Shown here: positions 36,543-49,605 of the stretch, piece by piece
Layout: each line of letters opens with the position of its first letter
Position numbering within the stretch: position 1 is the first letter of the stretch
Source of the DNA: Rhabdornis inornatus
Taxonomy: Eukaryota; Chordata; Aves; Passeriformes; Rhabdornithidae
NCBI GenBank assembly: GCA_013397075.1
Contig: VWZS01004373.1
Span: 684,479 to 748,478 of the forward strand
Reading direction: 5' to 3'
DNA length: 64,000 bases
Program-made: the position numbers and the translations under genes
Notes under the pieces: model-generated
The model's database searches: none
Told to the model about the DNA's origin: nothing
What the model saw: only the letters and a program-made list of their open reading frames with translations

Positions 36543-39500
36543 ATAAAAACATACAAACATTCGGATAATTTATTTCTGCTCCCTCATTTTCTGACCAGAA
36601 TTGTTACTTCAGTGCAAACTTTGATCACCAAGATATAATACTTCCATGCAAGCATGATGTAGCTGGGGTGTAAAAATCCCAGCCTAGAGAAACAAGGACA
36701 AAAGGAGCCTTGAAGTGATTTTGGTTTCCGTACCCATCTCCTATGGCTGAGAAAGTGGGGCCCAAAGAAAGGATACTGGATTTTGTCCATGACATATTTC
36801 TTTCGGTCTTCACTCAAGGTGGTTCAACATCTCCCTGGAGGGATACCAGTTGTGGACACTGATTTATATGCTTACATCATAGCAAGGAATATACAACAAA
36901 AATATGTGGGCTGGTTATGTAATCACTTGGATATGCCAGTACACTAATTTTAAAGTATCTTTCAAATTATCCTCAAAGTTATTTGTGTACTTATTTCTTT
37001 TTCTTCTTTTTTTATATCTCTTGTTGAGATTTTTTTTTGTTACAGTGAGCTTTTACTGCCAGGAGATTTTACTTTGGTGATACATCCTTGTCATCAAGTG
37101 TAGAATGGTAGCAGGTCTATCCAGAGATCCTACATAGCAAGCCACAGCCAGTGGTGAAAGAAAACAGTATTTTATTACATTTAGTGTTACTTTGAGATAG
37201 TGTCTTGGGGAGGATGTAGTTGATGAGGTACACAGTCTTTACAAATATAAATTTGTGTTCTGGTTTTCTTCTGATTCTGGGGAAGCAGTCACTATCAGTG
37301 AGTATCAGAGTTTCATCAGACTTAAAACTACTTCATATATTCAAGCTTCCCAAGCAAGGTATTTAATCCACTGGACTTCTCACATATGCACATTCAACTT
37401 TCTAGTACTTCGTATTTTAAGTAATTTAACAAGATACATTTCACTTTGGCTTTTAGAAAAATTATTCCTAGGCACACTTGGATCTGTAATTTTGGCTATC
37501 ATACACCAGAACAAAGGGGGAGACTTTTCCTGCAGAATATTTGCATATCTATCCATGCTATATATTCTAGAGCTTTCACAGCTGCATAACTTCCGAGGGG
37601 AAAAGGGAGACCACAAATTACCAAATTTAAGATCACAGAGAACATTTATATTCTCCTATGAAATGTGCACTAGAACCACAGTTCATGTGTGTGCTTTGAT
37701 AAGACTCAGTTTGTACTACAGTTACCTATTGTACCAATTTGCTGTCTTTAAATTTGACTGCTGTTCAGGTAGAGAGAGAGTTTGCATTATTTTCAACATC
37801 AAAGTTATAAAATTCCCTGTAATTCTTAACATGAAATTGACTCTTACAATCCTTTGCAAAATAGAGCTTTACCAAGCACATAACGTTTTTACATATTTTA
37901 CAATGTGTTAAAAGGAAAATGTCCCTTCCCACTTAAAGAAAACTCTGACATTTTTCTCCCTACAAGATGATTAAATAATTCACCACATCTATGATCACAA
38001 TAAACATACATTGTAAAGGGGCGAATCTATAGGGAAAAAAACAAGAGTTAATGTGAGCCAACAGCCCACCTCACACCTTTGCACCAAAGGTAGTTCTCTG
38101 AGGGACTCTCTGCCTTCAGAGTTTGAAAATACCTGGTATATTATCAGAGAAGTATTTTTGGTACATTTCTTCTATGACATGCTGGGAAAGTCAATTAGTC
38201 CCACAGGCTGATCAGTGCAGTGCCTGCTCATGTGTTTAATTCACGCTGGGTTTAGAGAAGGTGTCGCTACAGCAGTTAAAAGATTAATCTGCCTTGAAGT
38301 TAAATGCAGCAGAAGTATCACCCTGAGAGCATAGACAAGCCAGAACAAGGCCTGGAAGAGCTGCCAGCTGAGGCCAGGATTGCATCCTCAGAGAATTTCT
38401 TGTACCCACAGGCTGAGAGGTCCCCACAGCTGCAGTGGTGCCCATATGGTGGGACACGAGACCCTTCCCCCATGGCTGCAGCACCCACAGTGATTCCCAG
38501 GAATGAGGCTGTCCCTGTCCTGGACAGGGTGGTGGGATGAGCCCTGCACTTCCAGAGAGGCCCCATAGCTCTGGTCCTCAGAGACCTCTGACACCCAAAC
38601 TCTGTTCAGTCTTGTACATCTCATTTTCTCCATTTTTTTCTCGGCTTTAAAAAGAAATTGTTGTAGAGCAGTAATGATTCATGAGTAGATATTAATAAAT
38701 TCATGTGGGTAAATATTTGGTTCTCTTCAGCTCTATGGAAAACAATTACATGATGAACAGATTGTGACTAAGTACAATTAATAGTACCAGAGTGTGCCTT
38801 CACAGGGGAATAAATACAACAATTAGTGTCTTATTTTATCAGTTGTGTAGGTTTGTTTCTAATTATAATGGCATTCACAGAGCAGGCTAATACAATACAT
38901 CAGCTGAATGGAAAACATCAGCTCCTCTCAAATCCCAGGACTGTGTAACTTGGGAAGAATAAAACCTACTATGAAGCTGAAACTTCTTCTGGATTGGTGC
39001 AAGCTCAGAGGCCATCTTTGCTTTTTAGAAAACTGAGGATAGTTGATCGAGGAAATTTTGGGCTCCAAGCCTGAGCTCCAGCCCAAACACCGATAACCAT
39101 GAGCTCAAGTGACAGGGCTGTGCTGGGAGTCAGGGGATGCACAGCAGAACACAGAACCCTATGGATGCAGCTGCAGGGCTTTCCCACTGCTGCTGCTGTG
39201 CCTTTTCCTGCTGTGCCACAGGATGGAGATCAGCTTCCTCTGGGCTGTCTGTCAGAACAAGTGCTGGGAGTCAGGGACAACAGGTTAGGATGCAGGAAAG
39301 CAAAGCTGCTGCATTAGCTGCTGCAGCCTCTTAGTGTCCTCAGGAGCCCTCTGTGAGGTGCAGAGCACCAGACACCCAGGTACAGAATGCCATACAGCTG
39401 CAATTGGCTCCCATTTGGCTGTGCACTATATCTACTTTTAAATTGCAATGTCACACTTCATATGGCATTACTTCTGTTGACTGAAGCTTCTCAGCTCTGG

Positions 39501-42391
39501 TGAGCCCCAGCAGATATTTTTGGAGGGAGAGAAGGGATATCCTTGCTGTGTACAGTCTCCAGTCAAATCCCATGGGAAAAGTTGTCTCAGTTCTCAGAAG
39601 GGCAAACCAGCTGTCAGCAATGGTCATATAGTTTTCATGACAATTTCTGCCCTCCTCCTGCCTGTACAAACCTTGTGACCTTTTAGATGAAATGGGCAGC
39701 TAAGATTCTGATGGCTAATACCAGACTGCTCTGGAGGGCTCTGGATAACGTCAAAGGCAGGTTTCCACCTGCTACATCTATTGGTATGGAGAGGAACTTT
39801 GGTGGGTAATTGGTCATATGTTGGTTGCTAATCCCATATTAGCTCTTGATGCCAGTAAATTTCCTTTTATTATTGGAAATAAGGGCTGTCTTGGTTCTTT
39901 ATTATGGAGACAGAAAACATGATGATTTCTGAGTTCTCCATGGCTCTCTGGCACTGTCAGCAGCACGTTGTTGCATTACTCAGTCCCAAATTGATCCCTA
40001 CTTTAATTGCTCTTGTACTTTCCTGTGCATTGTTATAGCACTCAAGAATTACTTCAAAGGTGCTACTGTTTTTCTAAAATGCAAATTCTGCCATTCATCT
40101 TTTACTTTTAGCTGTATTGTTTTGAGCAAGATTAGCTAGAACTTTAATAACTTAGCTACTGTTCATGTGTGGATAAAACCAAAATTTAAGGGGGTAGTGG
40201 GTGATTTCATCTGAAGAGCATAGCAACAAACAGACCACCTGCAGCAAAGGCACTCCTGCCACATGTCCTGCCAGCTCCAGCTGCCTTGGGATGGTGTGAG
40301 GGAGGGATGTGCCATTGGCAAAGGAATACAAGTCAGGTCTCCTATCTGTACCCACTCAGCATAGTAACATCTGGAATACAGAAAGGGATCTAAAGCCCCT
40401 CCTACCCCTGCTCTTGCCCTGAAACCAGCCTCCTGTGGGATAGGGGGCAAAACCAAGGCATGGGCCTGACCCCCCCCATTTACTTCCCTCTCTCTTCTCA
40501 GAGACTGAAAGTTGAAGGAGCACAGACTCAGAAAAAATATCAAGTGTGAGTCATTAACAGAAAACTCAGTTTAAACAAAGAAAGAAAGTTTCAGAACTTC
40601 TGTCGGTAGAAGAAAAAACATATACGTGTACATTTATGTATATTTTCTATACTGTAATGATTCAATGTGCAGCACCCAGTAATGACTTGAGTTAGTTTTG
40701 GACATTACAAAAGCCCACCTTGAATTGTATAAAAGTCTATTGTAACAAAAGTGATATTCAGACTGAAAGCTGTTGTTCAACCAGAATGGACCTTCCGTAA
40801 TTTAAATTAGTCTCAATATGCTTGAAAAAGCATATATCCCAAAAAGACTGGGCTTAGATTATTTTCTTAAAGGCACACAAAACTTCAGCTGATTTAGTTT
40901 AAGAAATGCAAATTTTTTCTAAGGCTAATTTTCATGGAGGCAATCTTCTGTAGCTCTCTTCCTAATAAGCTTTTACAAATCTTCAGATTGGCTCTTTGCA
41001 TCTGTATTTTCTGAAGTCATTATTCATGTCTACCTTATGAAGACTTTCAGAAGTTTTAAAGCAGTGCATTGCTAAAATTGATAGAAGGCTTTAAACTTGA
41101 GGTTTAGAAATCTTAATAAATGGTAAAGTTTTTTTATTTGCTGCAATAAAAGCATTTTCTACTGCTTTCTTGAGATTGTACGCATATTACCAATGCTCTT
41201 GTCTTAAACTTTTTTGTCTGTATCACCTTGGAAGAGAACTGCTTCAGCTCTCATTTACCAGAATTTTATTTTAATCTCCTTGAATTGTCTTTTCTCTCAT
41301 TGATTCTAGTGTGGTGATTAGATTTATAATGGCTATAACTAGTGCACAGACTAAGACCAGATGTAATGTTTGCAGAAAACACAAACCAATCCAGAATTAT
41401 GTCACATGCTGGTGTTCTTACAGCTCTCCTGTTCCTGGCCCCCAGAACAAAACACAAGCAATCCTCCTCTCCATCTTAAGCAAAGAAATTCATCAGTAGG
41501 CTGCAAGAAGATTCTTTATTAAACTTCATCCATAAAAGGGAACAGGCACCCACAGTTTTCATTCTGTCTGGCTCCTCAAAGATCAATGTGGTGGTTGCAG
41601 GTGTTGTGTTTCGACATTTCCATCAGATCAGATAGCAGTAGAGCTAATTCACACTAGCAGAGACATAAAAACAGAAATAAATTCAAGACAGATGAATTCT
41701 AGATTGTTTCCTGAGCCTTTGTTTGCTGCCATAAATCTACACCAAACACACTGAATGCTTTGCTCATATATGACAGCAATTCCCACCAGCACCTGGTGAA
41801 CAGGTCTTTCTTCTGCCAGAGGTGATTCTGTGCTGTTGACCCAATGTAGCTAGGCACGAAATTTTTAATAGCAGAGGTATTCTGCCTTCCCAAGGACTAC
41901 AGAAGTAAGCACTATTAACCCATTAGCTTTTGCTGAACTGCTCTCTTCTATTGTCAAACAGCCTTGGGCAGCCAAGATATGTTCTCCTCCCCCAGGAACC
42001 ACTATTATGGCAACATTAATTCATTTGACTTCAGTGAAGTTCCTGCCCTTACACAGCAGAGAGAGATCAGACTGGACCAATTGTCTTTAGCAATGTTTTT
42101 CTCTGTTGCTGGATAGATAGCATGTCCAACCTTTAATTTAATAAAATGAGAGTATCTAGCATAAACCAGATGGACTAAGGTTTGTTTACAAAATGGATGG
42201 GTTATTTTCAAGGACATTGATTCACCGTCTTCCAAAGAAAAATAGCATTTAACAGATACATTGTTGTTGAATAAGCAGTAGAGAAACTGGGGAAGGTTGA
42301 TTTACCTAAAGCTGTTTCTATATTTTAGAGGTATTTTGTTGAGTATGAGGATACATTAGGTAAAAAGCGAACCTTTAATTATTATTTTTTT
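36543..42391. other. Intergenic sequence, no recognised gene
   Basis: It holds the longest stop-free run of the window (37201-37911, plus strand), discussed under findings. It has no usable ATG near its beginning and no recognisable domain. The 38280-38600 stretch is GC-richer and open in several frames. An enhancer-like AT-rich block lies at 38640-38930. No repeat family was recognised. Confidence 0.5.
38640..38930. promoter_or_regulatory. Candidate conserved non-coding element
   Basis: AT-rich and unique. Homeodomain-type cores occur near 38670, 38690, 38780, 38820 and 38865, with no open frame and no repeat. Called by appearance only. Confidence 0.22.
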
Positions 42392-42685
42392 AGAATCACA
42401 GAATCATGTAGATTGGATGGGATGCCATCTCCTCCAAGCCCCTGGTCCTAGCATGATCAAGGGCCAGGGTGATCAGTCTGTCCTTGAATGCTTCCAAAGA
42501 TGAAGATTCCACAACTTCTGGATACCTGTTTCTGTTCTTGGCCACCATTGTGGTGAAACCTTTTTTCTTGAATGAAGTTGGCCTTTCCCTTTCTTCATTT
42601 TGAGCTTGTTTCCTCTTTTACTGTGCAGGTCTGAGATGGTATGAATTCGTCTTCTGTATGATTTCTCCTTAAACAACTGAAGAGA
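42392..42685 (-). mobile_element. CR1 LINE fragment, 3' end
   Basis: It begins AGAATCACAGAATCATGTAG, then GGATGGGATGCCATC, and continues with diverged antisense CR1 3' blocks (TCCTTGAATGCTTCCA; TTCTTGGCCACC; GTGAAACCTTTTTTCTTGAATG). It is more diverged than the copies at 26.6 and 36.3 kb. Confidence 0.75.
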
Positions 42686-42809
42686 ACAGCAAAATCTCTA
42701 TTTATAATTCCCTTTTAAAGCAGACTCAAATCTCTCAGTGTTTATGTGTGTGTCCCAGGACCCTGATGGTTTGGGTGGCCATAACTCTCAGGTACATGGT
42801 GTGGTTCTT

Positions 42810-42895
42810 GGTGTGCCCTGTGCAGGGCCAGCCAGGAACTGGACTAAATGAATGGGGCTCTTCCACCTCAGCATGTTCTATGATTCTGTGACTTT
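42810..42895 (+). mobile_element. CR1 3'-terminal fragment
   Basis: GTGCAGGGCCAGCCAGGAACTGGACT... through CTTCCACCTCAGCATGTTCTATGATTCTGTGAC is a sense-orientation CR1 3' end. It lies about 125 bases to the right of an antisense CR1, so the two are head to head. Confidence 0.75.
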
Positions 42896-43122
42896 CTCCA
42901 ATATGTCATTGTCTTTTACTACAGAGCACCAAACAGCTTAGTTGTTTCATAAAATTTTCTCTCTTTTAATTTTATTGGCCCCACCCCAGACCACATTTCC
43001 AAAACTTATGAATTCAGAAAATGTGCTGCATTTCTAAAGCTCTTCCAGGCACTAGTGTAGACAGCCACTCCTCTGCTGCAAACTAAGATGATGCTTCTGG
43101 AATTTTAGGAGCTCTGAATCCA

Positions 43123-43640
43123 AGTTTATTGGGTTTGTGTGGCAAGGTTCTCATAGTGAGGAGGCTACAGGAGTGGCTTCTGTCAGAACTTCCAGAAGCT
43201 TCCCAGATGTCCAACAGAGGCAGTCCCTGGAGGCTCCAAGATGGACCCGCTGCTGACCAAAGCCAAGCCCATCAGTGATGGCAGTAATGCCTGGTGATAA
43301 TATATTTAAGAAAGAAAAAGTCATTGCACAGATGTAACTGTGGTCAGAGAAGAGTGGAGTGATAATACGCGAGAGGAACAGCCCTGTTGACAGCAAGGTC
43401 AGTGGAGAAGGCGGGCAGGAGGTGCTCCAGGTGCTGGAGCTGAGATTCCCCTGCATCCTGTGGTAAAGACCATGGTGAGGCAGTAGCACCCCTGCAGCCC
43501 ATGGAGATCCATGTTGGAGCAGATATCCAGGTATCCCAGGCTGGAGCAGGCTCTTTGCAGGGACCTACAGACCTGTGGACACAGGAGCCTACAGACCCAT
43601 GGACAGAGAAGCCATGGTAGGACTCTCTTCTCCTGCCTTC
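43123..43640 (+). mobile_element. Truncated LTR, same family as 50466-51216
   Basis: From TTTATTGGGTTTGTGTGGCAAGG onward it parallels the LTR at 50466 in order. Shared blocks are GTGGCTTCTGT..AG, GAAGCTTCC, AAGGTCAGTG.AGAAGG, GGCAGGAGGTGCTCCA, GAGCTGAGATTCCCCTGCA and CATGGTGA.GCAG. After about 43500 it continues with degenerate repeats of a motif including CATGG and TGGAGCAG, then loses similarity near 43640. The 3' part with the AATAAA region of the other copy is missing. Its minus-strand open frames are shadows. Confidence 0.75.
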
Positions 43641-44986
43641 TTGGGATGCAGCAAAGTTGTCCCCAGCTCATGAGCCCAAAGGAGACTTTTCTGTCTTGCT
43701 ACTCAGTAGTGCATCCATTCCAGTGTGCTTGGCCAGGCTCTCAGGGGCTGAGACTTGGCTTATTCATGGGATTCCTCTTTAAAGGGTCCTCTTAGGAGTC
43801 TCCAGCATTACACAGATCTCTGAGGCTATGCAAGCCCACACATCACTTTGGCTTTGGCTTATAAACCTGGCTATGAGCAAAAGCACTTCTGACCATTAGG
43901 ATTAGGAAGGTGAAATGAGGTCTTCCCACTGCAGCAAGCTTCACAAAGCAGCTGCTGCACGGATGGTATTTTGTTTCTTGCCTATTATTAATATTCATCT
44001 TGCTTTTCAAATCTAATATTGATTAAACCTTCATAGGTAAACAAATGAGATGGCTTCCTTACAGTAAAAGCTTGAGAAAGGCAGGGCATTAGCATCTGTA
44101 TGCTGTTTTCCTCTGTTTGAATATGATCTCTGAGCACTAGCAACATTACTTGAATCTAATAATCAAGCCATTTTAGAGTCGTGATATTCTAAGAGCTCCA
44201 TCTATCTAGAAGACAGGCATTCCGAGGACTCCATTTGGTGGGTTGGCAAAGCTGCATGTGTACAGAATAAGAAGAATGTAGATATGATATGATATAGTAC
44301 ATTACCTCTTTTTCTCTGTTAATTTCAGTCCATGCATGTGAAAGTTGCATACATGAGTGAAGCCTGAGGCACTAGATGAATAGAAATTATTTAAACCATA
44401 ACACTGCCCCTCATCAAGGAACTAGCACTTTTACACAGGTATTTTTCATCTCTCATAACTTTGTCTTTTTTTCCTCCAGCAAAGTGCCAATTCCTGCAGG
44501 CATTGCTTGGCATCACAGGCATTCTGCAATGAGAAACTAAAGAAAGACAAGCCAATGCAAAATGAGAGCTGTAATATTTACAACAGGAAAGAACCAAAGA
44601 ATATGTTCGGCTTTCCTCAATATTAGTTCAGCTACAGTGGGTGTGTTTTAGTCCCACGGTCCTGATTTCTCCTTCTTTGTCTCTTTCTTACTCAGACAGC
44701 TTTATTGTTTCTGTGGACTGGAATATTGAGCTCCATCTGCTCCAATCAACAGTAGAGACAGATACTAATAAAAGCGAGAGGGTGAAATGCCTGCAATCTG
44801 GGAGTGCTGCATTTTGTGTTACCTTGATCAAAAGCAAACTCCTCCTCTAAAACATTTGATAGTTACTAAAATATATTTTAATTACTTATTAAGGGACTTT
44901 AAAGGGCTTTTGCAAAGCAAAAACTGACAGAGGTGTATCAGCTTTTAGAAGCACTTAGAAACCCACGCGCTGCATAAATGCTTTCA

Positions 44987-45020
44987 ATACATATACATAC
45001 ATGTATATATATATATATAT
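44987..45020. repeat. (AT)n / (ATAC)n microsatellite
   Basis: ATACATATACATAC is followed by a pure TATA run to 45020. A simple repeat, likely length-variable. Confidence 0.85.
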
Positions 45021-47538
45021 CTTTGAATATCAGCATTTTTCCCACTCCACCATGAGCAGTACACAGCAGAGCTGATGGCAGCAGAGTTTGCAGGAAGAGT
45101 CTCATGCTCAGGTAACTAAAAGTTTTATCATGATGTGTCCAAATGGGTCTGGCTTTTAAGTTACATCTGTATCTGTAGCTGGTATTGTCTGTGTGATTTG
45201 CTGTACAACTGGAATGGTAGAGTTCTCTTGGGGTAGATCTTATGGAATAGATCTAAATAATTGTTCCAAAGTGTCTTCTAGGAATGTTTTAGAAAGCAGA
45301 GTAGACAGCCTGGCCCAAAGTATTCCGAGCAGAGCCCCTCCTACATAAGCATTAGCAAGGAGATATAGGCTAAATAGTAATGCATGTTTCAGTTTAGAAA
45401 GAAAATTTTAAAAAAATAGGAAAGAGACCACAGACAATCCTTTCTGATAGAAGAGGATGATTGTTCAAGTTTGTTTTGATCGAGCGCTCTATTAACCAAA
45501 AATGGAAATTCAGATAGATTAAACTGCAAATTCAGCTGGTATTTCTCATGTTGTGTCATCTTGAAATAAAGAACAAACTAAAAATAGGAAAAGGTAGGCA
45601 AAGACAAGTGTTTTGAATTATGTTAAAAAGAAAAAAAGTTGTTTACTTTGTGCTTAAGGAAGCAATCACTGGAAAAGAAAAAGTTTCTTTGGCGGATGTC
45701 TCAGCTGGGGGTCTTGTGAGTGGCATTATCACTCTGCAACCTTGTTGTTGTTTTAGAATTTCATGATTAACAAAAAACCATGCATCTTTCATAAAGGAAG
45801 ACACCATCTCTATGCTGGTAATATATTTTGCCATGGACTGTATAACATTCCCCTATAGTTAATAATTAAATTTGGTACAGATTATAAGGTCAAAAATGCA
45901 TTTCCTTTTACTGTAAAAGATAATGGTTTCACCTGGCTGTGGTAGCCTAATACAGGCAGCACTCTGTGGTGGGACACATAGTCTTTGGCACTGCTTGGAA
46001 CAAATTCAAATTGTACCATAAGATAAAATACTGGTTTGGCCAGGATTTTTATATCAGGTATGCTGTGGCTCATAAAGGGACAAACAGCAATGTTGAATTG
46101 AGAGCAGTGTTTTGGAAAAATATTTTCTTCACAAATCAGTAAAAATTTCAATTTCAGAACTATTTAAGTTTTAAATGTGTTTTTGAATTCATATCAAACT
46201 GTACATTAAAATAATGCAGAAATTTTAGAGAAGTCAGAACATTTATTTCATCCTTGTCAAATAAGGCCGTTTGATTTTTGTTTTCCCTAAGATATCTAAA
46301 TTAACTTTGAAAATTCCACCTTAAAATTGAAAAAAAATATTCAGTTTGAGGTTGAACAAACTGTTTCTTCAATCTAGACATGCATTACAGAGATAGGGAG
46401 GAAGTTGCCTCTTACAAGACATACAAATAAATTATTCATGCAGCCTAAATATGATGTATCTATTATTTAATATCTCCCTGTTGTTTCAGTTTCACATTAC
46501 ACACACAGGAAAAATGCAGAAAAAAACCAAATTCTTTGAAGGACCACGTAGAGTCATCACATTTGATCTCATAATAGATGTAATTGTCTGATAAATTTGT
46601 GTGCCATAGATCTGTAAAGGAGGGTATAAGTAATTAGAAGCGCTGTATGATAAAACAGGAGAGTTCTTCCCTCCAGTCCTGAAGAAGCAGCACTTTAGAC
46701 TTGGTGAAGCTGTGAGCTGTTCTCACTGATATTCTTGCTGTCAGTCCAAGACAGTTCTGTTGACAAGTGGCATTGATTTTTCTAAAATGCCAGCAGGCTG
46801 ACTCCTGACTGCTTTGGCTTTGTTCTCCCACAAAATGCAACCCACAGAACAGGTCAGGAGAAGGCATTCCAAAACTGAGAAATGAGATGTGTGCTGAGGG
46901 AGTTTTGCTCTAGGGAAAATTCCGCAGAACTTGCAGAAGAGGCAGTGCTTGTGGGGAGAAACTCAGAAAGATAATAAACTGTTTCTATTCTGATTTCTAT
47001 AGAGAGTCAAAAGAAAGAGAAATTTTAAGTAACGGTCTGCTGAGATTTGCTCTCCTCTGACTTAAAAATTGAAGAGAACAACCTGTATCCTTCTCAGAAC
47101 CTGGCTCCCAGTGGAAATACATACTAATAGAAGAGTAATGGGTTGTCGTGTTCCCTGCCAATCTCTGTCTTTAATCCACAGTTTTTTTTTATTATCTTGC
47201 TCTCTTCTCTTTCCACTGTTGCATTCAATCCACTGCAGGTACTTTCATGCCAGGAAGCCAGGCACACGTGGAGCAGAAATGCCTTGACTTCATATTTTAT
47301 GAGGGTCCTTAATCACACGTGTGGAAAATGTTTATTTTATAAGAGCAGAATTGTCCTCTGGGGATGTTTTGCTGCACAAATGAGCCTAGTGAGCATTAGA
47401 AGAGCAGTTTTGTTCTGCAAAGTGGTAGGTTTATTCTTCCTTAATTTTTTAATTACAACCCCTGACCAGAATGACAAGCACAAAACTGTAAACAGATCAG
47501 GATTACAAACAACATGCCCTTTTAATCAGTGCCACTGA

Positions 47539-47576
47539 GGGGGATATATATCAATATATAGCAATATGTATCCCCC
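47539..47576. repeat. Imperfect inverted repeat, 13-bp arms
   Basis: GGGGGATATATAT at 47539-47551 pairs with ATATGTATCCCCC at 47564-47576 (12 of 13 pairs, plus a G-T wobble in RNA), with a 12-base AT-rich loop. It gives a stable stem with a G5/C5 base. Origin and role are unknown. Confidence 0.7.
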
Positions 47577-49605
47577 ATGCTGCTCAGGGGTGATGCAGGG
47601 TGAGCTCTTGCTCTGCTGAGTGTCAGCACTGATCTTGCTGCTGCTCCCCTGGGAGCTCCTGTCTCCTCTGCCCTTTGCCAAGGCTCACAGGCATGACACA
47701 AATCCAGTGTAATACAGACACTGCAGTGGGGGATGTGTAAAAGAATGGACTTTGCTTCCCCGAGGAAGGCAGCATCACGCAGACATATAGCACACAGCTC
47801 ACGATTTTCTCATCAGGTGAGATTTGTGGTCAGTTGTCAGCATAGATTTGCAGAGATAGGCAAAGATAAAACACCAAAATATGTTCTCATGGTTGTACTT
47901 AATAAGGAGAGCTTGTCTCATTTGACTGGTGGGCTGTGCCCATTGCCAAAGGTGGTGACTGGTCCCTCCTTATCTGTTTTTCTTCCTGTTATTCCCTTTG
48001 ACTTATCACAAGAATAGTATCTTATACTACCATAAAAGATGATATAATTATTTCATCCTGTTCTTTAAGGTTACTTGATTAGCATGCTTATAGCATCCTT
48101 CAGGTTTTTTTCTGGGTTATACAAAGAATGGATCAGCACCCAAATAAATGTGATTTTTCTCCTCAGAACTGTTAGTAATTTCTAAGCAGATAGCAGGGTT
48201 GCACTCATGGGTACCATTAGGGTGACTCCCCGTGAAACATCCCCAAATCTCCTGGCAAACATCAGTGTTGGAAGATTGATTCTTTTGTTCAGGCACCACT
48301 GTCCTACTCAATTGAGATCTCAGAGCGAATGTCAGGCTGCTTTTCACCACTCATCTTTTGAAAAAATACCACCCCAACAGCTTTATATTGCTGCTCCTGC
48401 TCCTGCTGAGAGCATGTCAGCCATGGCCATGCCCTCATATATGGTATACCTATTATCTGGGTATATGTACCTATATCTGTTTTCTGTATATCTATTTTCA
48501 TCAGTCAGAAAAACTGATAGAAAAAGATTCTTTTTTGAAAGTTGTTCTTGGCTTTCATGTTAAATTTCTTTTACTAGAAATACAGCAAGTGAACCTGAAG
48601 CATTAAAAAATGGGAGCCCAAAAAACCTCTGGTTACATATGCATGTAAATATCTATGTGTATCTCTATTTTCTACATAGATACATATGAGGGGCTAGAAT
48701 AATCTATTTGGAGCTGTTGTCCTGTATTTTTATGCTAGGGATGTGGAAATGCTGAGACAAAAGTGAAGAAGTGAGTGTGTTCAGATGGGGGCCAGAGGCT
48801 TGGCTTTCAAAGCAATTGAAGCTCTTCTGGCAGTAAAAGCACAGCAGCAGTCATAGCCCATGATAAAACACAAGTATACATGTCCTGCGAAAACAGTCAT
48901 TATCCAGAGAACATCAGACTTCTGCAGTATAAATCCACAAAAAAGAGTTCTGAAAATGGGAAGGGGGATCAAAATACAATTCTGATTTTTGCTGGTGTCT
49001 TGGGTGTCCTTTTTACTGTGTATTTCTGAAAACAGCACATTTTGTCCTAGTAGGAGAGTGTGTTACCTGGTGCTGACTTTGCTCAGGGCTGTTTGAAGAA
49101 TAGATGCCTTTTTGTCTGGCACTCGCTGAGTATACAGAACACAGAGAATGGTTTGAATTGTGCCAGCTGTTAGCAACACCACAGTAATGTACCTGTTGTT
49201 TATCCTAGCAGAAAAAAACCCTAACTCCCAGTGGGTCAAGGTGTTCCTATTTTCTCTTCTACTTCTGTCCCATTTCCTTTCATAATCAAAGCATCACTAC
49301 ATTAGATGTCATAAGTAGAAAAAAAGTCTGATTTTTTTTAGAAAAAAAAAGCTTAGTTTTCAAACTCAATTAACGTTACAGAAAACTGTGGAAGGATGGT
49401 TGCTGACTCACGGAATCTATGTACACATCCTCTTCCCAAACCGGAAGTGCAGGATATATCCATAAAATTTTTTGGTAGTCATTATATTCTTAACTAATAT
49501 CGAGTTAGCACATGTTTACCTTGAGAAAAAAAAAAAAAGAAAACTAGTTTTCACAACATGAAAGAGATCCTTTCTTTGGTCAGAGGCCATAGTTTGTAAT
49601 CAATT

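Larger units (their letters stand above)
43641..49605. other. Intergenic sequence, no recognised gene
   Basis: It lies between the two same-orientation LTR copies. No retroviral gag, pol or env frame was recognised in it, so it is not read as the inside of a provirus. It contains an (AT)n tract at 45003, a strong hairpin at 47539, an A13 run at 49526 and unrecognised short frames. Confidence 0.5.
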
